NCBI RefSeq assembly: GCF_009498735.1
Contig: NZ_ML762444.1
Coordinates: 13,591 to 63,288 of the forward strand
Direction: 5' to 3'
DNA length: 49,698 nt
From: Gracilibacillus oryzae
Lineage (GTDB): Bacteria > Bacillota > Bacilli > Bacillales > Amphibacillaceae
How positions within the stretch are numbered: position 1 is the first letter of the stretch; each line of letters opens with the position of its first letter. Under the pieces are notes generated by a model, which saw only the letters and a list, made by a program, of their open reading frames with translations, made no database searches and was not told the origin of the DNA. This document shows, one piece after another, positions 9,284-17,347 of the stretch. The position numbers were made by a program, and so were the translations under genes.

Positions 9284-10255
9284 ATGAGCGATTTATTTAC
9301 AGATGTGAAAAACAAATTAGCTGGAACTTCAAGAAAGATCGTATTTCCTGAAGGTTTAGATGAACGGATTCTGGAAGCTGCAAGCCAATTGGCGACGGAA
9401 GGAATAGTGGAACCTGTACTAATCGGAAATGATGAAAAAATAGAACAGAAGGCGAAAGAATTAAAGCTTGATATTTCTAATGCTACCATTATCGACCCAA
9501 ATAATTATGGAGAATTCGAGCAGATGGTCACAGCATTTGTTGAACGCCGTAAAGGGAAAGCAACAGATGAAGAAGCACGCAAGTTTTTAGTTGATGAAAA
9601 CTATTTTGGCACAATGCTTGTTTATATGGACAAAGCAGACGGCTTAGTAAGTGGTGCAGCACACTCTACTGCAGACACGGTAAGACCTGCTTTACAGATC
9701 ATTAAAACAAAAGAAGGTGTGAAAAAGACATCTGGTGTTTTCATTATGGTGCGTGAAGAGGAGAAGTATGTTTTTGCTGATTGTGCAATCAATATCTCGC
9801 CAGACAGCCAGGATCTGGCAGAAATCGCGGTAGCAAGTGCAGAAACAGCACAATTATTCAACATCGACCCACGTGTAGCGATGCTGAGTTTCTCAACAAA
9901 AGGTTCGGCAAAATCACCGGAAACAGAAAAAGTAGCAGAAGCAGTTACTGCTGCAAAAACGTTCGCACCAGATTTAGTAGTAGATGGCGAATTCCAATTT
10001 GATGCCGCATTTGTTCCCTCAGTAGCAGCGAAGAAAGCACCAGACTCTGTGATCAAAGGTGACGCAAATGTATTTGTATTCCCAAGTTTGGAAGCAGGAA
10101 ATATCGGCTACAAAATCGCTCAGCGCCTAGGCGGATTTGATGCAGTAGGCCCGATCCTACAAGGATTAAACAAACCAGTTAACGATTTATCCCGCGGCTG
10201 CAGTGCAGACGATGCTTACAAATTAGCGCTTATTACAGCAGCACAAGCACAGTGA
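9284..10255 (+). CDS. pta: Phosphate acetyltransferase
   Basis: A 323-residue phosphotransacetylase, the same length as B. subtilis Pta. It interconverts acetyl-CoA and acetyl phosphate in the overflow pathway to acetate. The N-terminal RKIVFPEGLDERIL and the later SFSTKGSAKSPETEKV with DGEFQFDAAF are typical of the short, catalytic-domain-only class. ATG 9284 is preceded by GGAGGG at the correct distance; the in-frame TTG at 9269 overlaps that site and is not likely used. The stop codon lies inside the terminator. No acetate kinase gene is in this window. Confidence 0.96.
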   Translation: MSDLFTDVKNKLAGTSRKIVFPEGLDERILEAASQLATEGIVEPVLIGNDEKIEQKAKELKLDISNATIIDPNNYGEFEQMVTAFVERRKGKATDEEARKFLVDENYFGTMLVYMDKADGLVSGAAHSTADTVRPALQIIKTKEGVKKTSGVFIMVREEEKYVFADCAINISPDSQDLAEIAVASAETAQLFNIDPRVAMLSFSTKGSAKSPETEKVAEAVTAAKTFAPDLVVDGEFQFDAAFVPSVAAKKAPDSVIKGDANVFVFPSLEAGNIGYKIAQRLGGFDAVGPILQGLNKPVNDLSRGCSADDAYKLALITAAQAQ

Positions 10256-10279
10256 GTTTTTACTCGCTGTGTTTTTTTC
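10248..10279 (+). terminator. Intrinsic terminator of pta
   Basis: Arms CACAGTGAGT (10248-10257) and ACTCGCTGTG (10262-10271) with one wobble pair and a TTTT loop, then seven T. It contains the pta TGA stop. Confidence 0.9.
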
Positions 10280-10299
10280 TGTGCAGTGATTGAGAGTGT

Positions 10300-11060
10300 T
10301 GGAGGGATGGAGAGGGATTCTGAATGCCGTGAGTGGGGATCTTTTGAGGAGTGAAGGAATTGAGAAGGAGTCTGAATGCCATGAGTGTTGACTTTGTGCA
10401 GAGTGAAGGAATTGAGAGGACAGCTGAATGCCAAGAGTGTGGGATTTTTGAGGAGTGAAGGAATTGAGAGTGGGGCTGAATGCCATGAGTGTTGACTTTG
10501 TGTAGAGTGAAGGAATTGAGAGGGCAGCTGAATGCCAAGAGTGTGTGATTTTTGAGGAGTGAAGGAATTGAGAGGGAGTCTGAATGCTAAGAGTGTCGGA
10601 TTTTTGAGGAATGAAGGCATTGAGAGGGAGTCTGAATGCCATGAGTATTGATTTTGTGCAGAGTGAAGGAATTGAGAGGGGCAGCTGAATGCCAAGAGTG
10701 TGGGATTTTTGAGGAGTGAAGGAATTGAGAGTGGGGCTGAATGCCAAGAGTGTGGGATTTTTGAGAAGTGAAGGCATTCAGAAGGAGTCTGAATGCCATG
10801 AGTGTTGACTTTGTGCAGAGTGAAGGAATTGAGAGGGCAGTTGAATGCCGTGAGTGTTGACTTTGTACTGAGTGAAGGAATTGAGAGGGAGTCTGAATGC
10901 CGTGAGTGTTGACTTTGTACAGAGTGAAGGAATTGAGAGGGAGTCTGAATGCCGTGAGTGATGACTTTGTGCAGAGTGAAGGAATTGAAAGGGCAGCTGA
11001 ATGCCGTGAGTCCAGCTTTTTTCCAGACTCAAAGCATTGAGAGCTAGTTTAAAATGCCAA
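10300..11060. repeat. 52-bp-period repeat array B, 15 units
   Basis: The hexamer AATGCC (once AATGCT) begins at 10323, 10375, 10427, 10479, 10531, 10583, 10635, 10688, 10740, 10792, 10844, 10896, 10948, 11000 and 11053: twelve spacings of 52 and two of 53. Each unit has a core starting GAAGGAATTGA and ending TCTGAATGCC, then a 20-bp linker of two alternating types (TGAGTGTTGACTTTGTGCA or AGAGTGTGGGATTTTTGAG). Core ends are partly complementary; at 10774-10797 they form a perfect 10-bp inverted repeat. Long minus-strand reading frames here are by-products of the repetition. Confidence 0.9.
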
Positions 11061-11153
11061 ATGTGACGCAAGATCACCACACCAAGTTTAACAGTTAAAA
11101 TCACTTATGCTACTATAACAATAACACTCTGAAAAAATCAGGAGGAACCAACT

Positions 11154-12269
11154 ATGATCCAAGTCCAGCAGCTTATCCTGCATCGGCTAAAGATGCCGCT
11201 TCTCCAGCCATTTGCGAACAGCAGACATACCGTAACAAGCAAAGACTTTTATATAATCGAACTGATCGATCAAGATGGCTATCGAGGGTACGGTGAAACA
11301 GTTGCATTTGATTCCCCGTGGTATACGGAAGAAACAACCAGCACAGCCAGGGAAACTATCGAGCGGGAACTGGCACCACTGTTAAAAGAACCAATCGATC
11401 ACCCGAGCACATTTACCACCACAAGAACAAATAAAATCAGACGTCACCATATGGCGAAATATTCAATAGAAGGTGCATTATGGGATCTATATGCAAAAAG
11501 ACAGAATAAACCATTATATAAAGCAATCGGCAGTAACAGAAATCAGATTGAAGTCGGTGCTGCAATTGGCCGAAAAAAAGATATCCCGACATTGCTTGAT
11601 GCCATCCGAACAGCCGCTCACAATGGTTACAAAAGAATCAAACTGAAAATAGGCAGAGAAAATGATATACATATCCTGGATGCCGTCCGCTCACATTTTC
11701 CAAAACTTCCATTAATGGTTGATGCCAACTCAGCTTATTCGCTAAATGACATCGATCATCTCAAGCAATTTGATCAATTTCAGCTTATGATGATCGAACA
11801 GCCTTTTGCCCATGACGATTTTGTCGATCATGCTAAACTTGCGCAAACAATCGAAACACCGATTTGCCTTGATGAAAGTATTCACACACTAGCAGATGCC
11901 AGGACGGCGATTGCACTGAACAGCTGCCAAATAATCAGTATCAAGCTGGGGCGAGTTGGCGGCTTCCACAACGCACTTGCCATCAACAGCCTATGCCAAG
12001 AACATCATATCCCAACATGGAGTGGCGGCATGCTCGAAGCTGGAGTAGGGCGGGCCCAGAGCCTTGCCATGGCAACAATGCCGAATTTCATTTTCCCTGC
12101 AGACCAGGCAGCATCCGACAGATATTGGCAGAATGATATCATCACACCAGCAATCACAGCACAGAGCGGCACCATCACATTACCAGACAAACCAGGCATC
12201 GGCTATGAAATCGACCAGGAAGCGCTCGAATTTTTCCGGACAGAACGAAAAAGCATTCCAATTACTTGA
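11154..12269 (+). CDS. menC: o-Succinylbenzoate synthase / N-succinylamino acid racemase family enzyme (enolase superfamily)
   Basis: A 371-residue member of the muconate-lactonizing subgroup of the enolase superfamily. The catalytic lysines Lys163/Lys165 (RIKLKIG) and Lys264 (SIKLGRVGG) and the magnesium ligands Asp190 (MVDANSAY), Glu215 (MIEQPF) and Asp240 (CLDESIH) are all present, nearly at the numbering known for NSAR/OSBS proteins. OSBS makes the menaquinone precursor o-succinylbenzoate; close relatives racemise N-succinylamino acids. The gene is not next to other men genes, so either role or both is possible. The start has AGGAGG upstream. It follows array B directly and converges on lipL with an 8-bp overlap. 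Confidence 0.87.
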   Translation: MIQVQQLILHRLKMPLLQPFANSRHTVTSKDFYIIELIDQDGYRGYGETVAFDSPWYTEETTSTARETIERELAPLLKEPIDHPSTFTTTRTNKIRRHHMAKYSIEGALWDLYAKRQNKPLYKAIGSNRNQIEVGAAIGRKKDIPTLLDAIRTAAHNGYKRIKLKIGRENDIHILDAVRSHFPKLPLMVDANSAYSLNDIDHLKQFDQFQLMMIEQPFAHDDFVDHAKLAQTIETPICLDESIHTLADARTAIALNSCQIISIKLGRVGGFHNALAINSLCQEHHIPTWSGGMLEAGVGRAQSLAMATMPNFIFPADQAASDRYWQNDIITPAITAQSGTITLPDKPGIGYEIDQEALEFFRTERKSIPIT

Positions 12270-12284
12270 ATGCTTTTTCGTTTC
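12246..12284. terminator. Bidirectional terminator shared by menC and lipL
   Basis: A perfect 12-bp inverted repeat with arms GAAAAAGCATTC and GAATGCTTTTTC. It overlaps the last codons of both convergent genes, whose coding regions themselves overlap by 8 bp, and has A and T tracts on both sides. Confidence 0.85.
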
Positions 12285-13083
12285 GATCCACCATTTGCTT
12301 CATTCTTTTTTCAAAAACAGGCAGCTCTGCTGCTGTAATGTCCTGTTCATACCAGTCGCCCAGCAGATCAAGAACACGCCGCTTCCCATCCTCAACAGTT
12401 AACGGAACACCAACAAGATCAGCCAAAGACCGCATCGTATCAGGTTCCACCACAGGATAATCAAACCGCTCATCAAATGCAGCCTGACCCCGCACATAAA
12501 ATTCCCGCACCAAATCCGCACGAGCCTGTCCGCTTCCTTCGATGCACAGATAAATTTGCACCGCAATCCCGTTTTTCACCCTGCGCTGCGAAATTCCGGC
12601 AAACTTTTTCCCGCCAATACTCAAATCATAATCACCAGGACAATACGAACCAGTCACCTCAAACGCCTCAATCTGATCCGTCACATCCCGATACATCTCC
12701 TGCACGAACGCCGTCATCAGCTCATACCCAGAATGAATCCCCATCTCCTTCGAATCAGGCAGAATCAGCGAGAAGTTCAGCACACCACGATCAAGCACAA
12801 CCGCAAGCCCGCCGGAATTCCGGACAACCGCCTTAAACCCTTCTTTTTGTAAAAACGCAACAGCCTCCGCCAGATGCGGCAATCGACTGTCAATAATCCC
12901 GAGTACAACCGTATTGTCATGCACCCAGAACCTGCACGCCACCGAATCAGATGTTCGGCCGACACTCTCGCACAACGTATCATCCACCGCAAAAGAAGCG
13001 ATCGCTGTCCCGAGTGAGGCAGGATCACTATGATCAATCATTCGGATTTTTTTGTCATTAAAAAAATTTTGCCAATCCTTCAT
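12262..13083 (-). CDS. lipL: Octanoyl-[GcvH]:protein N-octanoyltransferase LipL
   Basis: A 273-residue enzyme of the biotin/lipoate ligase fold. It moves the octanoyl group from the glycine-cleavage H protein to the E2 subunits of dehydrogenase complexes, the relay step of Bacillus lipoate synthesis. The active-site Cys148 in GSYCPGDYDL and the lysine in SIGGKKFAGISQRR match LipL (B. subtilis YwfL, Cys150). RNSGGLAVVLDRG near 88-100 is the substrate loop. The ATG at 13083 has a weak but acceptable GGAGG upstream (ACGGAGGAACAAAATG). It lies between pta and ywfO, as in B. subtilis. Confidence 0.93.
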   Translation of the reverse strand: MKDWQNFFNDKKIRMIDHSDPASLGTAIASFAVDDTLCESVGRTSDSVACRFWVHDNTVVLGIIDSRLPHLAEAVAFLQKEGFKAVVRNSGGLAVVLDRGVLNFSLILPDSKEMGIHSGYELMTAFVQEMYRDVTDQIEAFEVTGSYCPGDYDLSIGGKKFAGISQRRVKNGIAVQIYLCIEGSGQARADLVREFYVRGQAAFDERFDYPVVEPDTMRSLADLVGVPLTVEDGKRRVLDLLGDWYEQDITAAELPVFEKRMKQMVDRNEKAFK

Positions 13084-13160
13084 TTTGTTCCTCCGTCCAT
13101 TTTGCTTTCACTTAGATTTATATTATACTAATACTAAGAAAAAAGAGGAAGGTTTTTGTG

Positions 13161-14456
13161 ATGGCTTATAGAGATGAAAAGTTGCATGAGGAGAAAGTAT
13201 TTAAAGATCCTGTCCATCGTTATGTACACGTCAGAGACCGCGTGATATGGGACTTGGTCGGGACAAAGGAATTCCAGCGATTACGACGGATAAAGCAACT
13301 TGGGACAAGCAATCTTACTTTCCATGGCGCTGAGCACAGCCGGTTCAATCATTCATTAGGTGTTTATGAAATCGTCAGGCGGATTCTGATCAATTTTGCT
13401 GACAGACCAAACTGGAATAAGGAAGAGCGGCTCTTGTGCATGTGTGCAGCATTGTTGCATGATTTAGGTCATGGTCCTTTTTCCCATTCGTTTGAAAAAG
13501 TTTTTAAATTAGATCATGAAGATTATACTAAACAAATTATTTTAGGGAATACAGAAGTAAACCAGGTATTATTGCGAGTAGGTCCGGATTTCCCGCAAAA
13601 AGTAGCAGATGTGATTAACAAAACTTACAAGGACAAGCTTGTTGTCAGCCTGATTTCCAGTCAAATTGATGCTGACAGAATGGATTACCTGCAGCGTGAC
13701 GCTTATTTTACCGGAGTAAGTTACGGTCATTTTGATATGGAACGGATTCTGCGTGTGATGCGGCCATATGAAGACCAGGTTGTTGTGAAAGAATCAGGCA
13801 TGCATGCGGTGGAAGATTATATTATGAGCCGCTACCAGATGTATTGGCAAGTCTATTTTCATCCAGTGACAAGAAGTGCAGAAGTGATTCTGACCAAGAT
13901 TCTTCATCGTGTGAAAGCATTGTATGAGGAAGGATATCAATTCAAAATGGAGCCGACCCATTTTATCTCATTTTTTGAAGAAAAAGTTTCTTTAGAAGAT
14001 TATATACGATTGGACGAAGCAGTGGTATACTATTATTTTCAAATGTGGGCGGACGAAGAGGATTCCGTCTTAAAGGATCTGGCGTACCGTTTTATTAACC
14101 GGAAATTATTTAAATACGTTGAATTTAATCCAAACCTGCAAATGAAGGAATGGATGGAGTTATATCAATTATTTCATAAGATTGGCTTAGATCCTGATTA
14201 CTATTTAGTAGTAGATTCCTCATCTGATTTACCTTATGACTTTTACAGACCGGGAGAAGAGGAAGAGCGGCTGCCGATTCATTTATTAATGCCAAATCGG
14301 GAATTAAAGGAGCTCTCCCGTCAGTCAGATATTGTGGAAGCAATTTCAGGAAAAAGACGAACTGATCATAAATTATATTATCCACGAGACACGATCCTGA
14401 AGTTAAGTGATGATCGTCCAGAGAAAAAGAGAATATTTGAATTATTATATCAATAA
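13161..14456 (+). CDS. ywfO: HD-domain phosphohydrolase YwfO
   Basis: A 431-residue HD-superfamily protein. Metal-binding residues are visible: the His in EHSRFNHSLGVYEI, the HD pair in LLHDLGHGPFSHSF, and the Asp in SQIDADRMDYLQRDAYFTG. Relatives hydrolyse dNTPs or other nucleotides; B. subtilis YwfO is 433 residues. A GTG at 13158 is directly in front of ATG 13161, and the ribosome binding site AGAGGAAGG suits the latter. The next gene, ywgA, follows after only 14 bp, so the two form an operon. The in vivo substrate is not certain. Confidence 0.9.
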   Translation: MAYRDEKLHEEKVFKDPVHRYVHVRDRVIWDLVGTKEFQRLRRIKQLGTSNLTFHGAEHSRFNHSLGVYEIVRRILINFADRPNWNKEERLLCMCAALLHDLGHGPFSHSFEKVFKLDHEDYTKQIILGNTEVNQVLLRVGPDFPQKVADVINKTYKDKLVVSLISSQIDADRMDYLQRDAYFTGVSYGHFDMERILRVMRPYEDQVVVKESGMHAVEDYIMSRYQMYWQVYFHPVTRSAEVILTKILHRVKALYEEGYQFKMEPTHFISFFEEKVSLEDYIRLDEAVVYYYFQMWADEEDSVLKDLAYRFINRKLFKYVEFNPNLQMKEWMELYQLFHKIGLDPDYYLVVDSSSDLPYDFYRPGEEEERLPIHLLMPNRELKELSRQSDIVEAISGKRRTDHKLYYPRDTILKLSDDRPEKKRIFELLYQ

Positions 14457-14470
14457 TAGGGGTGTTATCA

Positions 14471-14965
14471 TTGTTAGACAATCATGCAAAGTTGGTTAAG
14501 GTGATTGCTTCATCTGCGGGAATCGTTGGCCGGAAAAAGCTGCAGAAGATCATTTATATAATGAAAAAGCTAGGCTATCCTTTTGAAGAGAAGTATACCT
14601 TTCATTTCTATGGTCCATATTCTGAAGAATTAAGCTTGCGGATGGAAGAACTGACAAATCTGGGGTTTGTATCAGAAGTGAAAGAAAAGAAAAGCAATTA
14701 TTATCAATACCGTTATCAAGTAACAGAGCAGGGGGAAGATTTCTTAACACACTCCCCTGTCAAAATACCAGAAGTGGACGAAATCGTGAGCAATATGAAA
14801 GAAAGAAGCTCCCGATTCCTCGAACTAGTCGCAACAATGCTATATTTCGATGACTTATCAAAAGAAGAAGTCGAAGCAAAAGTGCAGGAAGTAAAGAAAA
14901 AATCAAACTATACAATAGAAGATATGCAGGAAGCCTGGCGTTTTATTCATGAATTGAAGCATTAA
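14471..14965 (+). CDS. ywgA: YwgA family protein
   Basis: A 164-residue soluble protein. LVGRKKLQKIIYIMKKLG-type N-terminal sequence, FHFYGPYSEEL and the charged helical C-terminus match the YwgA family, which is related to the winged-helix-like SocA/GepA group. Function is unknown. TTG 14471 is preferred over GTG 14462 because AGGGGTG lies six bases before the TTG and the B. subtilis protein begins at the same point. It is co-transcribed with ywfO and ends in a long hairpin terminator. Confidence 0.82.
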   Translation: MLDNHAKLVKVIASSAGIVGRKKLQKIIYIMKKLGYPFEEKYTFHFYGPYSEELSLRMEELTNLGFVSEVKEKKSNYYQYRYQVTEQGEDFLTHSPVKIPEVDEIVSNMKERSSRFLELVATMLYFDDLSKEEVEAKVQEVKKKSNYTIEDMQEAWRFIHELKH

Positions 14966-15014
14966 TGTAATGATGGTGCTCGGTTTTTGTTTTAAGGCAC
15001 AATCTTGTTAAAGG

Positions 15015-15089
15015 TTCACCAGGGACAGATTGGCAGTTTTATTAGTAAACTTTCTAATAGACGCAATCTGTCTGATGGTGAATTTTTTT
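15015..15089 (+). terminator. Long-stem terminator downstream of ywgA
   Basis: Nested perfect arms: TTCACCA (15015-15021) with TGGTGAA (15076-15082), GACAGATTG (15024-15032) with CAATCTGTC (15064-15072), and TATTAG (15040-15045) with CTAATA (15054-15059). Seven T follow at 15083-15089. The stem is far longer than a usual terminator, so it may also be a mobile palindrome reused as a terminator. Array C starts 20 bp later. Confidence 0.75.
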
Positions 15090-15107
15090 GTCTGCAACCT
15101 GGACTGA

Positions 15108-15540
15108 ATATAAAGTGGAAAACAAGAGAGTAGCGAGAGTCGATTTCCCGTTAATCGGGATATAAAGTGGAAAACAAGAGAGTAGGCAGTCGAGATTTCC
15201 TGTTAATCGCAATATAAAGCGGAAATCAGGAGAGTAGCGAGAGTCGATTTCCCGTTAATCGGAAAATAAAGCGGAAATCAAGCGGATGGCCAGAGTCGAT
15301 TTCCCGTTAATATGGATATAAAACGAAAATCAGGAGAGTAGCGAGAGTCGATTTCCCGTTAATCGGGATATAAAGTGGAAAACAAGAGAGTAGGCAGAGG
15401 CAATTTCCCGTTAATGTGGATATAAAGCGGAAAACAGGAGAGTAGGCAGAGGCAATTTCCCGTTAATGGGGATATAAAGCGGAAAACAGGAAAGTAGCCA
15501 GATTCGATTTCCCGTTAATCGCAAAATACAGCGAAATCTG
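15108..15540. repeat. 52-bp-period repeat array C, 8 units
   Basis: TTAAT begins at 15151, 15203, 15255, 15307, 15359, 15411, 15463 and 15515, every spacing exactly 52 bp. A typical unit has TATAAAGCGGAAATC, then AGGAGAGTAGCGAGAGTC, then GATTTCCCGTTAATCGGGA. GGAAATC and GATTTCC are complementary, and CCCG-TTAAT-CGGG is a second small hairpin. It fills the gap between two convergent genes and encodes nothing. Confidence 0.9.
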
Positions 15541-15576
15541 GTGTATGACCAGACAAGAATTCACCTATATCACTGT

Positions 15577-15623
15577 AAAAAAAGACGACAGCCTCCGATT
15601 CTTCCAAGCAAGGCTATCGTCCT
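15577..15623 (-). terminator. Terminator of the DUF4083-like gene
   Basis: Eleven-base arms at 15584-15594 and 15611-15621, one wobble or mismatch, with a run of seven T on the minus strand. It overlaps the end of the gene. Confidence 0.8.
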
Positions 15624-15814
15624 TTTTCTTTTAATACCTGATCAAGTTTGTTCTCGATCCGTTCCAATTGCTCTCTTTTACTCTTTCTCCGGAATGTAAT
15701 AATCAATTCAGTTATACTGAGAATAAAAGCCAGAAATATAAAAAACGCAAAAAGCATATCCCCAATCCGAAAACCGCTGATTGATGCAAAAAGGGTTTGA
15801 AACATTTCATTCAC
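15614..15814 (-). CDS. Small membrane protein, DUF4083-like
   Basis: A 66-residue protein with one strong membrane helix (FAFFIFLAFILSITELIITF, about residues 22-41) and a charged C-terminal tail (RRKSKREQLERIENKLDQVL) that looks like a short coiled coil. This layout resembles small DUF4083 proteins of Bacillaceae. The start at 15814 has AAAAGGATG upstream. The terminator overlapping its end supports a real gene. Function is unknown. Confidence 0.65.
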   Translation of the reverse strand: MNEMFQTLFASISGFRIGDMLFAFFIFLAFILSITELIITFRRKSKREQLERIENKLDQVLKEKGR

Positions 15815-15852
15815 ATCCTTTTACCAGAATTATACCACGAATGGAATAATGA

Positions 15853-15892
15853 AGAAATGGCCAGACAATAACTGTTCTGACCATTTTTCATT
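15853..15892 (-). terminator. Probable terminator of the tautomerase gene
   Basis: On the minus strand an 11-bp stem (AAATGGTCAGA with TCTGGCCATTT, one wobble pair) follows the stop codon; the T tract after it is short. Confidence 0.5.
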
Positions 15893-16073
15893 AATCAACT
15901 AATCTTTTTCCGCCAACACCATAATTACGTTTGTCGATATCTTCTACAAAAACAACAACTTTCTCGCGTGTAGCACCTGTTGTTTCAACAACAGCGTCTG
16001 TCACTTTTTCAATTAGTGCTTTTCTTTGTTCATCTGTTCGTCCTTCAAGCATTTGAACTGTAACATAAGGCAT
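15891..16073 (-). CDS. ywhB: 4-Oxalocrotonate tautomerase family enzyme
   Basis: A 60-residue tautomerase subunit. After removal of Met, Pro1 is the N-terminal catalytic base (MPYVTVQMLEGRT), and Arg12 in EGRTDEQ fits the usual active-site arginine. Proteins of this size assemble as hexamers. B. subtilis YwhB is the positional match. The start is fixed by the catalytic proline and by AAAGGAGAG upstream; the longer in-frame reading to 16181 is not real. The natural substrate of such Bacillus tautomerases is unknown. Confidence 0.92.
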   Translation of the reverse strand: MPYVTVQMLEGRTDEQRKALIEKVTDAVVETTGATREKVVVFVEDIDKRNYGVGGKRLVD

Positions 16074-16233
16074 ATGTATCTCTCCTTTGTGGAAATATAA
16101 TTTTAACCCTTCATTATCGAACGTAAGACCCCTGAAAATGGAAGTCTCACTTAATTGTACCTGCAAAAATGAAATTAGCAAAACAAAATGCTACAATATG
16201 GTTACACCGTAAAGGAAGTAGGAGGTTTTTCCA

Positions 16234-16746
16234 ATGAGTGAAGAAAAAAAACAAAAGAAATCTAATCCTTTTACCATAATGAAAGATGATTCAACAGATG
16301 GTCACGGCGGTTATGGAGTAGGTTCGATCAGTTTAGAAAATATCTCTCCTGTCATAATTGACCCAAATGAAGATCGTGCGTTTGTTGATATGGGTGCGAT
16401 GCATGCCAGAAGTGAAGTAGAAAGACGCGTGAAATTTCTTCCCCACAAAGAAGAAGTGCCAAACGGAAAGTTATACTGGATTGTCTGGGTAACCGTGGAG
16501 CGCGGGGAAAATGGACCGTATTATTATGGAGTTGCAGGAAGTGAAATCCGTGTGGACCGTTCCATCAAGCGTGCTTATAAATAAATGCCGGAACATGTCA
16601 ATCACATGGATAAGTCGATGAAAGGCCACTTTATTGTAGAACATATGGATGAAAAATCGCAGAAATTGCTGGGTGATTTTCTGAAACAATACAAGCCGGA
16701 ATTATGGGAAAACTCATCTGATGAATTAAAGAAAATTTTCCCATAA
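16234..16746 (+). pseudogene. ywhD: ywhD, split by an in-frame TAA stop
   Basis: Codons from ATG 16234 (AGGAGG upstream) to 16581 give 116 residues matching the first two thirds of YwhD (HGGYGVGSISLEN, AMHARSEVE, VPNGKLYWIVWVTVE). TAA at 16582-16584 stops the frame, but the same frame continues at once with ATG 16585 for 53 more residues (MPEHVNHMDKSMKGHF to the second TAA at 16744), which match the YwhD C-terminus. Together they make 170 codons, close to the 172 of B. subtilis YwhD. No ribosome binding site precedes the second part. The gene may be a recent nonsense mutant, a sequencing error, or be expressed by read-through or re-initiation. YwhD function is unknown. Confidence 0.8.
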
Positions 16747-16856
16747 TGATGAATATTCTGTGAACATTTTCTGACAATTATTGTTTTAACTTGTACAAAA
16801 AGCGCTTTATTATTAAAATAAAACTCACATGGTAACTCTTATGTTGCTAGGACTGG

Positions 16857-16888
16857 AAAAAGGCCGGGCGAATGTCCGGCTTTTTTTC
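16857..16888 (+). terminator. Intrinsic terminator after ywhD
   Basis: GCCGG (16863-16867) and CCGGC (16876-16880), extended by flanking A and T pairs, then seven T. It lies 110 bp beyond the second ywhD stop and just before the 21-bp array. Confidence 0.75.
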
Positions 16889-16937
16889 ATGGATAAAAAA
16901 TTCCGTCTGGTCAAAGCAGTTTTTTCGGAAGAGAGCG

Positions 16938-17300
16938 GAAACTCGCAAGAAGCGCGCCCAAAGTCGCAAGAAGCACGCCCAAACTCGCAAGAAGCACACG
17001 CAAACTCGCAAGAAGCGCACCCAAAGTCGCAAGAAGCACACGCAAACTCGCAAGAAGCACCCCCAAAGTCGCAAGAAGCACCCGCAAAGTCGCAAGAAGC
17101 ACGCCCAAAGTCGCAAGAAGCACCCGCAAAGTCGCAAGAAGCCCCCGCCAAGTCGCAAGAAGCACCCGCAAAGTCGCAAGAAGCGCCCGCAAGCTCGCAA
17201 GAAGATCGCCAAACTCGCAAGAAGCACCCGCAAACTCGCAAGAAGCCCCCGCAAGCTCGCAAGAAGATCGCCAAAGTCGCAAGAAGCACCCGCAAACTCA
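16938..17300. repeat. 21-bp tandem repeat array, about 17 copies
   Basis: TCGCAAGAAG recurs 17 times, mostly every 21 bp, with a linker such as CACCCGCAAAG. The period is a multiple of three and the unit lacks stops, so several frames on both strands stay open and give false proteins of 7-residue repeats. None has a ribosome binding site. The array is unusually GC-rich for this genome. It lies between convergent ywhD and pbpG; the rest of this 600-bp gap holds only the terminator at 16857. Confidence 0.9.
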
Positions 17301-17347
17301 CAAAAAAAGCAGGAAACCGAAAAATACGCCTTCCCGCTCAAAAACAA

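Noticed and set aside
10300-11060. CRISPR array
   Set aside because: The segments between the cores are themselves repeated, with only two types, and no cas genes are in the window. The same holds for the other arrays.
10216-11104. Overlapping minus-strand reading frames with repeated motifs such as LNSFTPQKSHTLGIQ
   Set aside because: They are translations of array B in several frames, change frame freely, have no ribosome binding sites and fit the DNA repeat better than any protein.
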